NCBI GenBank assembly: GCA_002387605.1
Contig: DGJU01000057.1
Coordinates: 39,748 to 48,990 of the forward strand
From: Alphaproteobacteria bacterium UBA4588
GTDB taxonomy: Bacteria > Pseudomonadota > Alphaproteobacteria > Puniceispirillales > Puniceispirillaceae
Length of the DNA stretch: 9,243 nt
Direction: 5' to 3'
Positions within the stretch are counted from its first letter, which is position 1, and every line of letters begins with the position of its first letter. A program made the position numbers and the translations under genes. The notes under the pieces are model-generated. The model was not told the DNA's origin. It did not search any database and saw nothing but the letters and a program-made list of their open reading frames with translations. Shown one piece after another: positions 1 through 5,657 of this stretch.

Positions 1-101
1 ACAATCGCCATGGCGGGAAGCCCATTTGATAGATGAACCTGCACGGAGACGGGGATTGTATCAATTCCGCGAAATGATATGGTATGAATGTGTGAATGCA
101 T
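1..101 (-). CDS. comM: ComM/YifB family Mg-chelatase-like AAA+ ATPase, N-terminal fragment
   Basis: This is the first 33 codons of a gene that continues past the left edge. The reading begins MHSHIHTISFRGID and continues through IPVSVQVHLSNGLPAMAIV. It matches the characteristic N-terminus of ComM/YifB proteins (pattern: T-aliphatic-x-F-x-G-I-x-x-x-P-V-x-V-Q-V, then G-L-P-A-x-x-I-V). That segment is the Lon-protease-like S5 fold domain preceding the AAA+ module. Family members are about 500 residues long; in transformable bacteria ComM acts as a branch-migration helicase during natural transformation, and in other bacteria its role is less clear. The ATG at 99-101 is forced as the start because an in-frame TGA lies two codons upstream. 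No Shine-Dalgarno sequence is visible in front of it. The ATPase motifs lie outside the window, so identification rests on this short segment only. Confidence 0.8.
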   Translation of the reverse strand, partial: MHSHIHTISFRGIDTIPVSVQVHLSNGLPAMAI

Positions 102-154
102 TGTTTTTCAATTATGACTTGTATTCAGAAGCATGCAAGTTTTTCCTATGACTT
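96..154 (-). repeat. imperfect direct repeat in front of comM
   Basis: Read on the minus strand, two copies follow each other with a 34-base period: 154-133 and 120-96. Each contains AAGTCATA, then GAAAAAC, then TGCAT, separated by 1-3 variable bases. The second copy runs into the comM start codon (ATGCAT). A possible promoter overlaps: TTGCAT at 138-133, a 16-base spacer and CATAAT at 116-111. This would place transcription start only a few bases before the ATG, giving a nearly leaderless message. The repeat is seen directly; the promoter is a weak match. Confidence 0.4.
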
Positions 155-184
155 ACACGCTATCACAGCATGAAAAAGGACTTT

Positions 185-562
185 TTAAGACTGTTTTGGA
201 AGACGCACAGGGCCGAGATGTTCACCTGCCATAAGATGAACATGAAGATGAAACACTTCTTGAAACCCATTATGACCAGTGTTTGAGGTAAGCCGGTAAC
301 CGTCTTCGCTTACATTAAGCATCTTAGCCACCCGGCTAATCGCGGCAAAATAGGCAATCTGTTCTTCGGCTGACGCAGCATCAGCAAAATGTTCAAGGCT
401 GACATAAGGCCCTTTTGGAATTACCAGAACATGAATAGGGGCACGCGGGCTGATATCATGAAATGTCAGCGTATGGTCACATTCATCAACCTTATTACAG
501 GGAATTTCGCCGCGAATGATCCGGGCAAAAATATTTGTTTCATCATAAACTGACAGCGACAT
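185..562 (-). CDS. hinT: HIT family nucleotide hydrolase, HinT-like (purine nucleoside phosphoramidase)
   Basis: This 125-residue cytosolic protein is a member of the histidine triad superfamily, which cleaves AMP from phosphoramidate or acyl-adenylate substrates as a homodimer. The triad is visible as H105-L-H107-V-H109-L-M near the C-terminus, preceded by Q101-E-V. The N-terminal part has the HinT hallmarks IFARIIRGEIP (residues 11-21) and DISPRAPIHVLVIPK (36-50), and EDGYRLTSN lies at 86-94. Length matches E. coli HinT (119 aa). One oddity is G-F-Q at 99-101 where HinT proteins usually have G-G-Q just ahead of the triad. The gene starts 12 bases after the hisE stop codon, with only a weak AAGAG-like ribosome site, so it is probably co-transcribed as the last gene of the his cluster. 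An A/T-only inverted repeat (173-186) overlaps its stop codon but would make a poor terminator. Confidence 0.93.
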   Translation of the reverse strand: MSLSVYDETNIFARIIRGEIPCNKVDECDHTLTFHDISPRAPIHVLVIPKGPYVSLEHFADAASAEEQIAYFAAISRVAKMLNVSEDGYRLTSNTGHNGFQEVFHLHVHLMAGEHLGPVRLPKQS

Positions 563-574
563 AGCATTTTTCTC

Positions 575-913
575 TTATGGTTTGGTGATACGATTTTGTT
601 TTTCGACAATCCCTGATAACCCCTGACGGTCTGCAAGAATGGACCAGATGTCAGATGGCGTGAGGCCAGCAGCTGCCCAGACAACAAGCAAATGATACAG
701 CAAATCAGCTGATTCTTGTGCAAGGGCTTTTGAATCGCCACGGATCGCCTCGATGAGTGTTTCGGTTGCTTCTTCGGCAAGTTTGCGGGCAGGCTTTTCA
801 GGTGCCGCGGCGAGCAACTGTGCAGTATAGCTTGTTTCAGGATCATCATTACGCTTGCTGTCAATGACATCAAATAACATATCGAGAATTTCGGCTGATG
901 GACGTTCACTCAT
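575..913 (-). CDS. hisE: Phosphoribosyl-ATP pyrophosphatase
   Basis: HisE catalyses the second step of histidine biosynthesis, hydrolysing phosphoribosyl-ATP to phosphoribosyl-AMP and pyrophosphate in the cytosol. The 112-residue protein is a stand-alone all-alpha MazG-like fold. The metal-binding motif E47-E48-x-x-E51 lies in KLAEEATETLIEA, and a second acidic set E67-x-x-D70 in ESADLLYHLLV. Both match the HisE family. The cyclohydrolase (HisI) is not fused here, as is usual in alphaproteobacteria, and must be encoded elsewhere. The ATG at 911-913 has a good ribosome site (AAAGGAG, about 9 bases upstream). The gene lies 68 bases downstream of hisF, in a gap containing a small hairpin, and 12 bases before the HIT gene. 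Confidence 0.96.
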   Translation of the reverse strand: MSERPSAEILDMLFDVIDSKRNDDPETSYTAQLLAAAPEKPARKLAEEATETLIEAIRGDSKALAQESADLLYHLLVVWAAAGLTPSDIWSILADRQGLSGIVEKQNRITKP

Positions 914-961
914 AGTCTCATTCTCCTTTGCGTCATAAGGTAGCTGGGATATCCGCCAGCG

Positions 962-980
962 CTTGTAGCATATTTACAAG
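962..980 (-). repeat. short inverted repeat just after the hisF stop codon
   Basis: CTTGTA at 962-967 and TACAAG at 975-980 form a perfect 6-bp stem with a 7-base loop, starting one base beyond the hisF stop codon on the minus strand. No T-run follows, so it does not look like an intrinsic terminator. It could stabilise or process the hisF-hisE message. The inverted repeat is seen; any function is inferred. Confidence 0.35.
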
Positions 981-981
981 A

Positions 982-1749
982 TTAAGATGATAGCTGCCTG
1001 ACAGGAATGCCACGCGCTGCCATAGCTGATTTTGCGTCATTTACACTAAATTGTCCAAAATGAAACACTGAGGCAGCAAGAACCGCGCTTGCGTGACCAT
1101 CTAGAATAGCATCAGCGAAATGGTCTGGTGCGCCGGCGCCGCCTGACGCGATAACAGGAATGCCAACAGCGTCACTTACAGCCCGCGTCAAAGGCAGGTC
1201 AAATCCATCTTTCGTGCCATCCCCATCCATTGAGGTGAGCAGGATTTCACCGGCCCCAAGCTGTTCTGCTTTTTGTGCCCAAGCCACCGCATCAAGTCCT
1301 GTTTCGCGCCGGCCGCCATGTGTGTAAACCTCAAAATGTCCGGGGGCTGTCTGGCGTGCATCAATTGCAAGGACAACACATTGGCTACCAAATTTATCAG
1401 CCGCTCGGGCTAACAGATCCGGGTCGGTAACAGCAGATGAGTTCACCGAAACCTTATCTGCGCCGCATAACAGCAATTTTCTGAAGTCAGAGACATGCTT
1501 TACACCGCCGCCCACTGTAAGCGGCATAAAACAAACATCGGCCGTACGAGATATCACATCATAGATGGTATCACGTCCTTCATGACTTGCTGTGATATCA
1601 AGAAAACACAGCTCGTCAGCTCCGGCTTCATCATAAAGACGTGCCTGTTCGACCGGGTCACCCGCATCCACTAGATTAACAAAATTCACGCCCTTTACAA
1701 CGCGGCCTGCATGAACATCAAGGCAGGGAATAACACGTGCACTCAGCAT
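982..1749 (-). CDS. hisF: Imidazole glycerol phosphate synthase, cyclase subunit
   Basis: HisF uses ammonia delivered by the HisH glutaminase to convert PRFAR into imidazole glycerol phosphate and AICAR, linking histidine and purine synthesis. The 255-residue protein is a single (beta/alpha)8 barrel of usual length. The catalytic aspartates are D11 (in RVIPCLDVHAGRVVKG) and D130 (in VVLAIDAR). Phosphate-binding loops are visible at VGGGVK (79-84), SMDGDGTKDG (173-182), IASGGAG (200-206) and LAASVFH (224-230). The ATG at 1747-1749 directly abuts the hisA stop codon (TAA-ATG), and its ribosome site AGGAGGG lies inside the last codons of hisA. Translation of the two genes is therefore probably coupled. 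HisF should pair with the HisH encoded at 3181-3837. Confidence 0.98.
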   Translation of the reverse strand: MLSARVIPCLDVHAGRVVKGVNFVNLVDAGDPVEQARLYDEAGADELCFLDITASHEGRDTIYDVISRTADVCFMPLTVGGGVKHVSDFRKLLLCGADKVSVNSSAVTDPDLLARAADKFGSQCVVLAIDARQTAPGHFEVYTHGGRRETGLDAVAWAQKAEQLGAGEILLTSMDGDGTKDGFDLPLTRAVSDAVGIPVIASGGAGAPDHFADAILDGHASAVLAASVFHFGQFSVNDAKSAMAARGIPVRQLSS

Positions 1750-2505
1750 TTAACCCTCCTGCATTTCAGCAATAACGCCAAGCGCTTCAGCAAGATCAAG
1801 GCGGCCATCATAAAGCGCGCGGCCTGTAATAACGCCATTAATCCCTGCATTGCCAAGTGCAGCGCAGGCACGAATATCATCTAACCCGCTCACACCGCCA
1901 GAGGCAATTACCGGCACGCTGACTGCCCGTGCCAGAGCGGCTGTTGCGTCAGCATTGACACCTGTCAAAGCGCCATCGCGGGCAATATCAGTAAAAATAA
2001 CCGCCGCCACGCCGCAATCTTCAAAGCGTTTAACAAGTTCGAGTACCGGCACCTCGCTGGTTTCAATCCAGCCCTCAGCAGCAATCATGCCATCACGTGC
2101 ATCAGCCCCAACAGCAATCTGGCCCGGGAAAAGACGCGATGCTTCACGCACAAGGTCAGGATCTTTCAGGGCCGCAGTGCCAAGAATGACGCGGCTAACG
2201 CCAGCTTCTAGCCAATCACTTACAGCCTGCAAAGAGCGGATACCGCCGCCTAATTGTACTTTTGAGCCGCAGGCCAAAATATCACGTACCGCCTGCCTAT
2301 TTGCACTTTGGCCAACCAGCGCACCATCAAGGTCAACGACATGTATCCACTCACACCCCGCTGCCACAAATTCGCGCGCCTGCGCACCGGGATCAGGGGC
2401 GTATACCGTCATCTTGTCAAATCTACCATGAAGCAGACGCACACCCTGACCATCTTTCAGGTCAATTGCTGGATAAATAATCAAAGGGTCAACAGGATGA
2501 GACAT
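1750..2505 (-). CDS. hisA: ProFAR isomerase: 1-(5-phosphoribosyl)-5-[(5-phosphoribosylamino)methylideneamino] imidazole-4-carboxamide isomerase
   Basis: HisA catalyses the Amadori rearrangement of ProFAR to PRFAR, the substrate of HisF/HisH. The 251-residue protein is a (beta/alpha)8 barrel homologous to HisF. Catalytic aspartates are D15 (IIYPAIDLKDGQGVRL) and D135 (VGADARDG). The expected T172-D173 (FTDIARDG) is present on the second half-barrel, and phosphate-binding loops are visible at LGGGIR (85-90), ASGGVS (201-206) and TGRALY (227-232). The ATG at 2503-2505 has an AAAGG ribosome site about seven bases upstream. The gene follows the GNAT gene after an 81-base gap, the widest within the cluster, which contains a 14-base perfect palindrome. 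It ends flush against hisF. Confidence 0.98.
   Translation of the reverse strand: MSHPVDPLIIYPAIDLKDGQGVRLLHGRFDKMTVYAPDPGAQAREFVAAGCEWIHVVDLDGALVGQSANRQAVRDILACGSKVQLGGGIRSLQAVSDWLEAGVSRVILGTAALKDPDLVREASRLFPGQIAVGADARDGMIAAEGWIETSEVPVLELVKRFEDCGVAAVIFTDIARDGALTGVNADATAALARAVSVPVIASGGVSGLDDIRACAALGNAGINGVITGRALYDGRLDLAEALGVIAEMQEG
1754..1760 (-). promoter_or_regulatory. hisF ribosome-binding site inside the end of hisA
   Basis: On the minus strand AGGAGGG is followed by four bases and the hisF ATG. It encodes the last residues of HisA (Q-E-G), so the two genes share this sequence. It is the strongest Shine-Dalgarno match in the his cluster and fixes the hisF start. Confidence 0.8.
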
Positions 2506-2523
2506 TATAGGACCTTTATTGTG

Positions 2524-2537
2524 CCATCATATGATGG
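2524..2537. promoter_or_regulatory. 14-bp perfect palindrome upstream of hisA
   Basis: CCATCATATGATGG is a perfect two-fold palindrome without a spacer. It lies 19 bases upstream of the hisA start codon and just before its ribosome site. Because it has no loop it is more likely a DNA-protein site than an RNA hairpin. No -35/-10 pair stands out around it. Operator function is inferred. Confidence 0.35.
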
Positions 2538-2586
2538 GCTAGGATGCAAGCTAATCGAGTAACAGGGCTTATCTAACGGGATGAGA

Positions 2587-3174
2587 TTACGGGGTTTCTT
2601 TGGCATCATGCAGCATCTTGGTAAAATATAATCCCGGAACATAATCATCACCAACAATTGCATAAAATGGATTCTCGCCAAACTGCCGATAGCCGCGTGC
2701 TTTAAAGGCATGAATAGCACGGTCTTGTGTAGCACGCACATCCAGATTGAGCGTTTTAAACCCTGCGGAGCGCGCAAAATCCTCGGCTTCGGCCACTAAT
2801 GCCTGTGCCAGCCCGTGTCCACGTGCCCATGGCGCAAGGAAAAAAGTTGTCAGCTGGCAGGCAAATTCCTGTGCTTCGTTATTACGGGGCGGTTTAACAA
2901 TCTGACATGAGCCAGCAATGACATGGTCAAGCTTGCCAACAATCAGAGACCGGTCCGGAATGAGAAGAACGCCGCGCCAGTAATCTTCCATTACACTGCG
3001 TGGTGGCGGGGCTAGCCAGCCAAAACCACCACCTGCATCAATGGCTTCTTCGGTAGCATCACAGATTTCGCTGATATCATTTGCACTCAGCTCTTCTGTC
3101 ATTTCGATCGTAACCAAAGGAGCGCGTGGTGTTGATGTTGCCATCCTATCAGTATTCCCTTTATCGCGTTTCAC
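2587..3174 (-). CDS. GNAT family N-acetyltransferase
   Basis: This 195-residue protein has the GCN5-related acetyltransferase fold, using acetyl-CoA to acetylate an amine that cannot be predicted from the sequence. The acetyl-CoA pyrophosphate loop (motif A) is visible as R118-G-H-G-L-A, following the beta-4 strand QLTTFFLAPWA (107-117) and leading into the helix QALVAEAEDFARSAGF. Motif B follows as LNLDVRATQDRAIHAFKARGY (142-162), with the usual late Y near 162-171. Start choice is uncertain. The ATG at 3172-3174 has no ribosome site and sits 6 bases after the hisH stop; the in-frame ATG at 3142-3144 (residue 11) has AAAGGGA upstream, at slightly long spacing. Residues before about 20 are unlikely to be structured. 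It lies between hisH and hisA, so it is probably transcribed with the his genes, but it has no known step in the pathway. Fold is confident; substrate unknown. Confidence 0.9.
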   Translation of the reverse strand: MKRDKGNTDRMATSTPRAPLVTIEMTEELSANDISEICDATEEAIDAGGGFGWLAPPPRSVMEDYWRGVLLIPDRSLIVGKLDHVIAGSCQIVKPPRNNEAQEFACQLTTFFLAPWARGHGLAQALVAEAEDFARSAGFKTLNLDVRATQDRAIHAFKARGYRQFGENPFYAIVGDDYVPGLYFTKMLHDAKETP

Positions 3175-3180
3175 ATACCA

Positions 3181-3837
3181 TTATGGGCGCCATGACAAAA
3201 ATTGGCGCAATATCTGCTGCCCAACTTGCTGGCTTTTTTCGGGATGAAACTGGGTGCCCAGAAGATTGTCCCTGCCAACTGCCGCCGGAACCGCTATCCC
3301 ATAATCAGTTGTTGCAATAACCATATCAGGTGAAGTGGTTTCAAAAAAATACGAATGCACGAAATAAACCTGTGCAGCCTCATCAAGTCCAGCAAGAACG
3401 GGGTGCTCTGTCTTAACATGAAGCGTATTCCAGCCCATATGTGGAATTTTCAAATCGGGCGCGCCGTCAAGCTGCGATGTTCGAGGGAGCGGGCGGACAT
3501 GGCCGGCAATCCAGCCAAGGCCTTCAGTGACCTGACCTTCATACCCTTCATCAGCAAGGAGCTGCATGCCAACACAAATTCCTAAAAACGGGCGACCACG
3601 TATCATGACAGCGTCACGAAGGGCTTCAACCATACCATCAACTGCCATAAGCCCATTACGGCAATCAGCAAAGTGACCAACGCCGGGCAAAACAATCTGA
3701 TCGCACATTCCAAGCTCAGCAGCAGTGGTAACCCGCTCTATAGAAGAGGCGCCCTTAATCTCAGCTGCAGCATGGACAAGTGCATGTTCAACCGAATGCA
3801 AATTACCCGACCCGTAATCGATGATACCGAGTTTCAT
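3181..3837 (-). CDS. hisH: Imidazole glycerol phosphate synthase, glutamine amidotransferase subunit
   Basis: HisH hydrolyses glutamine and channels ammonia into HisF. The 218-residue protein is a class I (triad) glutamine amidotransferase of normal length. The nucleophile is C88 in LGICVGMQLL, and the other triad members are H198 and E200 in TQFHPEKS. The oxyanion-loop region LPGVGHF (50-56) and the N-terminal IDYGSGNLHSV (6-16) are typical of HisH. Further conserved elements are IPHMGWN (131-137) and YFVHSYF (158-164). It starts 26 bases downstream of hisB, with only a poor purine-rich ribosome site set well back from the ATG at 3835-3837. It ends 6 bases before the annotated GNAT start. 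All residues needed for activity with the HisF at 982-1749 are present. Confidence 0.98.
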   Translation of the reverse strand: MKLGIIDYGSGNLHSVEHALVHAAAEIKGASSIERVTTAAELGMCDQIVLPGVGHFADCRNGLMAVDGMVEALRDAVMIRGRPFLGICVGMQLLADEGYEGQVTEGLGWIAGHVRPLPRTSQLDGAPDLKIPHMGWNTLHVKTEHPVLAGLDEAAQVYFVHSYFFETTSPDMVIATTDYGIAVPAAVGRDNLLGTQFHPEKSQQVGQQILRQFLSWRP

Positions 3838-3863
3838 CTGGTATGTTCGCTTTCTTCTCTTGC

Positions 3864-4469
3864 CTAGAGTGAGCCGCCAAGAGTTCCTTTGGTGGAGGGA
3901 ATAACATCAGACATGCGTGGGTCAATTTCGATGGCCTCACGCAGGCTGCGGGCTAATGCCTTGTAACAGCTTTCGACGATATGATGGGTGTTTACACCAT
4001 AGAGGTTTTCGACGTGAAGCGTAACTCGCGCGCCCATCGCAAAGGCCTGAAACCATTCCCGAAATAACTCAGTTTCCATTGTGCCAAGCGTATCTGCTGG
4101 TAAATCAACGTGCCACACAAGAAAGGGCCGGCCAGATACATCCAGAGCAACCCGGCTAAGACATTCATCCATTGGCAGAAAACAACTTGCATAGCGCGTA
4201 ATACCGCGCCTGTCGCCAAGCGCCTCATTCAAAGCTTCGCCGATCGCCCAGCCAGTATCTTCGGTTGTGTGATGTGCATCAATATGCAGGTCGCCATCTG
4301 CCTTAATTGTCATATCAATAAGACTGTGGCGCGCCAATTGCTCTAACATATGATCAAGAAAGCCAATACCTGTAGAGATATCAGATTTTCCTGTCCCATC
4401 TAGGTCAAGCGTGACCGAGATCTTTGTCTCATTTGTTGTGCGCTCTTTTGCTGCGGTGCGGCTCATCAT
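3864..4469 (-). CDS. hisB: Imidazoleglycerol-phosphate dehydratase (monofunctional)
   Basis: HisB dehydrates imidazole glycerol phosphate to imidazole acetol phosphate, the step after HisF/HisH, using a di-manganese centre in a 24-subunit assembly. The 201-residue protein has only the dehydratase domain; the histidinol-phosphatase half found in enterobacterial HisB is absent. Metal ligands are seen in the two repeat motifs HHTTEDTG (H66, H67, E70) and NTHHIVES (H162, H163, E166), with DHMLEQLARHS at 39-49. The C-terminus STKGTLGGSL is family-typical. The gene opens ATG-ATG. AGGAG lies 3 bases before the first and 6 bases before the second, so the second ATG (4464-4466) may be the actual start. 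It is the first gene of the his cluster, preceded by a 144-base gap where a promoter is expected. Confidence 0.98.
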   Translation of the reverse strand: MMSRTAAKERTTNETKISVTLDLDGTGKSDISTGIGFLDHMLEQLARHSLIDMTIKADGDLHIDAHHTTEDTGWAIGEALNEALGDRRGITRYASCFLPMDECLSRVALDVSGRPFLVWHVDLPADTLGTMETELFREWFQAFAMGARVTLHVENLYGVNTHHIVESCYKALARSLREAIEIDPRMSDVIPSTKGTLGGSL

Positions 4470-4613
4470 GCACTCCTATCAAATAAAATGAAGGTGCCGA
4501 AATTACGATAGGCATTTCATTATGGGGATTTATCAGATTTTGGCCGGTCTGACCAGTTTATCACTCTATTCTGTCTATAGATTTTTTTGCAACGCTCTAT
4601 CCAGCTTTGCTTT
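4470..4613. promoter_or_regulatory. gap upstream of hisB, probable his cluster promoter region
   Basis: This 144-base A/T-rich gap separates the XRE regulator stop from hisB. It holds the hisB ribosome site (AGGAG) and an inverted repeat, CCGGTC at 4544-4549 and GACCAG at 4551-4556 around one central base, of which the inner GGTC/GACC arms pair perfectly. It would suit a dimeric repressor. I could not find a convincing sigma-70 hexamer pair on the minus strand, so the promoter is inferred from position. No leader peptide rich in histidine codons is visible. Confidence 0.4.
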
Positions 4614-4988
4614 CTAGTCATCATCTGACTGTCCAAGGGCGTCCCGTAACTGATGCAGGAGAGCCTGACTTTGAATGGGTGTCAGCCGGTCAATATTATG
4701 GGATAGCAAATTTGCCAGAAGTACGGCATTTTCATGCAGGCCAGCAACCGGAATAACCGGCCGAGGATGAGACATAACAGCTTTGCGTTTCAAAGCTTCG
4801 GCATCATCCCATATCAGATTAAGCCACACACAAATCTGGTCAACAAGAGCAGCAGACGGCCTGCCTTTTTTGCCATGCTCCAGAGCTGATAAATAGGCCG
4901 GAGAGACGCTAAGACTATCTGCTTGCTGTTGTAGCGTAAGGCTGCGCTCTTTTCGAATTCGGCGCATTTCTATCCCAAACGGAGTCAC
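4614..4988 (-). CDS. XRE-family helix-turn-helix transcriptional regulator
   Basis: This 124-residue protein has a Cro/C1-type helix-turn-helix over roughly residues 5-60 (FGIEMRRIRKERSLTL, then QQQADSLSVSPAYLSALEHG). This is the usual arrangement of helix 2, turn, recognition helix and a following E-x-G. The C-terminal part (about 75-124) is probably helical and ends in an acidic tail (QSDDD). It has no recognisable ligand domain. The start is a GTG codon (4986-4988) overlapping the Smr stop codon as GTGA, which implies translational coupling. A short inverted repeat (4984-4997) covers this junction, and no ribosome site is visible. In many alphaproteobacteria a small XRE protein follows the Smr gene, which supports a conserved pair. 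The target is not evident; the inverted repeats in the hisB gap just downstream are one place to look. Confidence 0.88.
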   Translation of the reverse strand: MTPFGIEMRRIRKERSLTLQQQADSLSVSPAYLSALEHGKKGRPSAALVDQICVWLNLIWDDAEALKRKAVMSHPRPVIPVAGLHENAVLLANLLSHNIDRLTPIQSQALLHQLRDALGQSDDD

Positions 4989-5608
4989 TGGCGTGACTTT
5001 CGCTTGAGGCGGACATAAAGAGCGCCCGTGCCGCCGTCGCCCGGCTGGGCATCAGAAATAGCAATGACAAGCTGGGAGAGAGGCGGCTCTTTCAGCCATT
5101 CTGGCACCCGTGCCCGCAAAATGCCCTGACCAGCTCGGCCTTTGCCGGTAATTATCAGCACAGTTCGATTGCCAGAAAAAGCAGCCCGCTGGATAAAAGA
5201 ACGGAGCCTGGTCTGCGCTTCTGCCTGCGTCATTCCATGCAAATCGATGATATCATCAATATCCATCCGCCCCTGACGCAATCGCCGGGCGTTTGATCTG
5301 TCAATACCGGCATAGTCTCCCTGACGAAAATCTGCTGGGCGAAAATCTGCTGGTTGCAGAGGCATGTAGGTTTTGGGAGGAGCTGGAACGACGCCAGATG
5401 TTTTCATGGCGCGAGATGCTAGTGCGCTGGCGCTTTTTTTATCTGGTTTTGGCGGCGATGGTTGCGCTGAAATAAATGACGTTTTCTTCTGTGGCAGGGC
5501 TATATCTTTATGGTATGCGGTCACTGTTTTTGTTACCGCACGCCACACGGTCTCATCATCATCAGTATTGGGCCGTTGCGCAGGAAACCGTTTATCTTTC
5601 TTGCTCAT
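4985..5608 (-). CDS. Smr-domain protein (MutS2 C-terminal-like, DUF1813-type nuclease domain)
   Basis: This 207-residue protein has a C-terminal Smr domain (about 119-203) after a long polar, proline/lysine-rich region that looks disordered. The domain shows the family signatures D122-L-H-G125 (IDLHGMTQAEA), the G155-K-G loop (IITGKGRAGQGILR) and GGTGALYVRLKR at 192-203. Smr domains bind nucleic acid and several act as nicking or RNA endonucleases. Stand-alone bacterial proteins of this kind resemble YdaL/SmrA/SmrB, and some of those rescue collided ribosomes. Which role applies here cannot be told. Residues 86-95 contain the pentapeptide PADFR twice, from a 15-bp tandem duplication. The ATG at 5606-5608 is 37 bases after the timA stop with a weak ribosome site. 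The 3' end overlaps the XRE gene by four bases. Confidence 0.92.
   Translation of the reverse strand: MSKKDKRFPAQRPNTDDDETVWRAVTKTVTAYHKDIALPQKKTSFISAQPSPPKPDKKSASALASRAMKTSGVVPAPPKTYMPLQPADFRPADFRQGDYAGIDRSNARRLRQGRMDIDDIIDLHGMTQAEAQTRLRSFIQRAAFSGNRTVLIITGKGRAGQGILRARVPEWLKEPPLSQLVIAISDAQPGDGGTGALYVRLKRKSRQ
5325..5353. repeat. 15-bp tandem duplication inside the smr gene
   Basis: CGAAAATCTGCTGG occurs at 5325-5338 and again at 5340-5353, a period of exactly 15 bases. It keeps the reading frame and duplicates the peptide PADFR in the linker before the Smr domain. The copies are identical over 14 bases, suggesting recent slippage. Confidence 0.85.
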
Positions 5609-5631
5609 CGTCTAGCTCGTTACCTGATTAG

Positions 5632-5657
5632 AAAAAAAGAGACGCTTAGTTAGCCTC
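5632..5657 (-). terminator. possible weak intrinsic terminator at the end of the Tim44-like gene
   Basis: On the minus strand GAGGCT, a five-base loop, AGC, a two-base bulge and CTC form an imperfect stem (5657-5639) followed directly by seven T residues (5638-5632). The stem overlaps the stop codon of the Tim44-like gene. The stem is short and bulged, so termination would be partial; the T-run may also be accidental. Confidence 0.35.

Noticed and set aside
173..186. AAAAAG-GA-CTTTTT inverted repeat at the end of hinT as a terminator
   Set aside because: The stem is almost all A/T with a two-base loop, too unstable for a convincing intrinsic terminator.
466..909. 147-codon minus-strand frame overlapping hinT and hisE
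   Set aside because: It is out of frame with both clearly conserved genes and has no family resemblance.
914..981. Twelve-codon frame (MLQALADIPATL) between hisF and hisE
   Set aside because: No ribosome site precedes its ATG and it is not histidine-rich, so neither a gene nor an attenuator leader is supported.
1850..2562. Long plus-strand frames opposite hisA
   Set aside because: They are complementary shadows of the hisA coding sequence, with compositions typical of antisense frames and no domain match.
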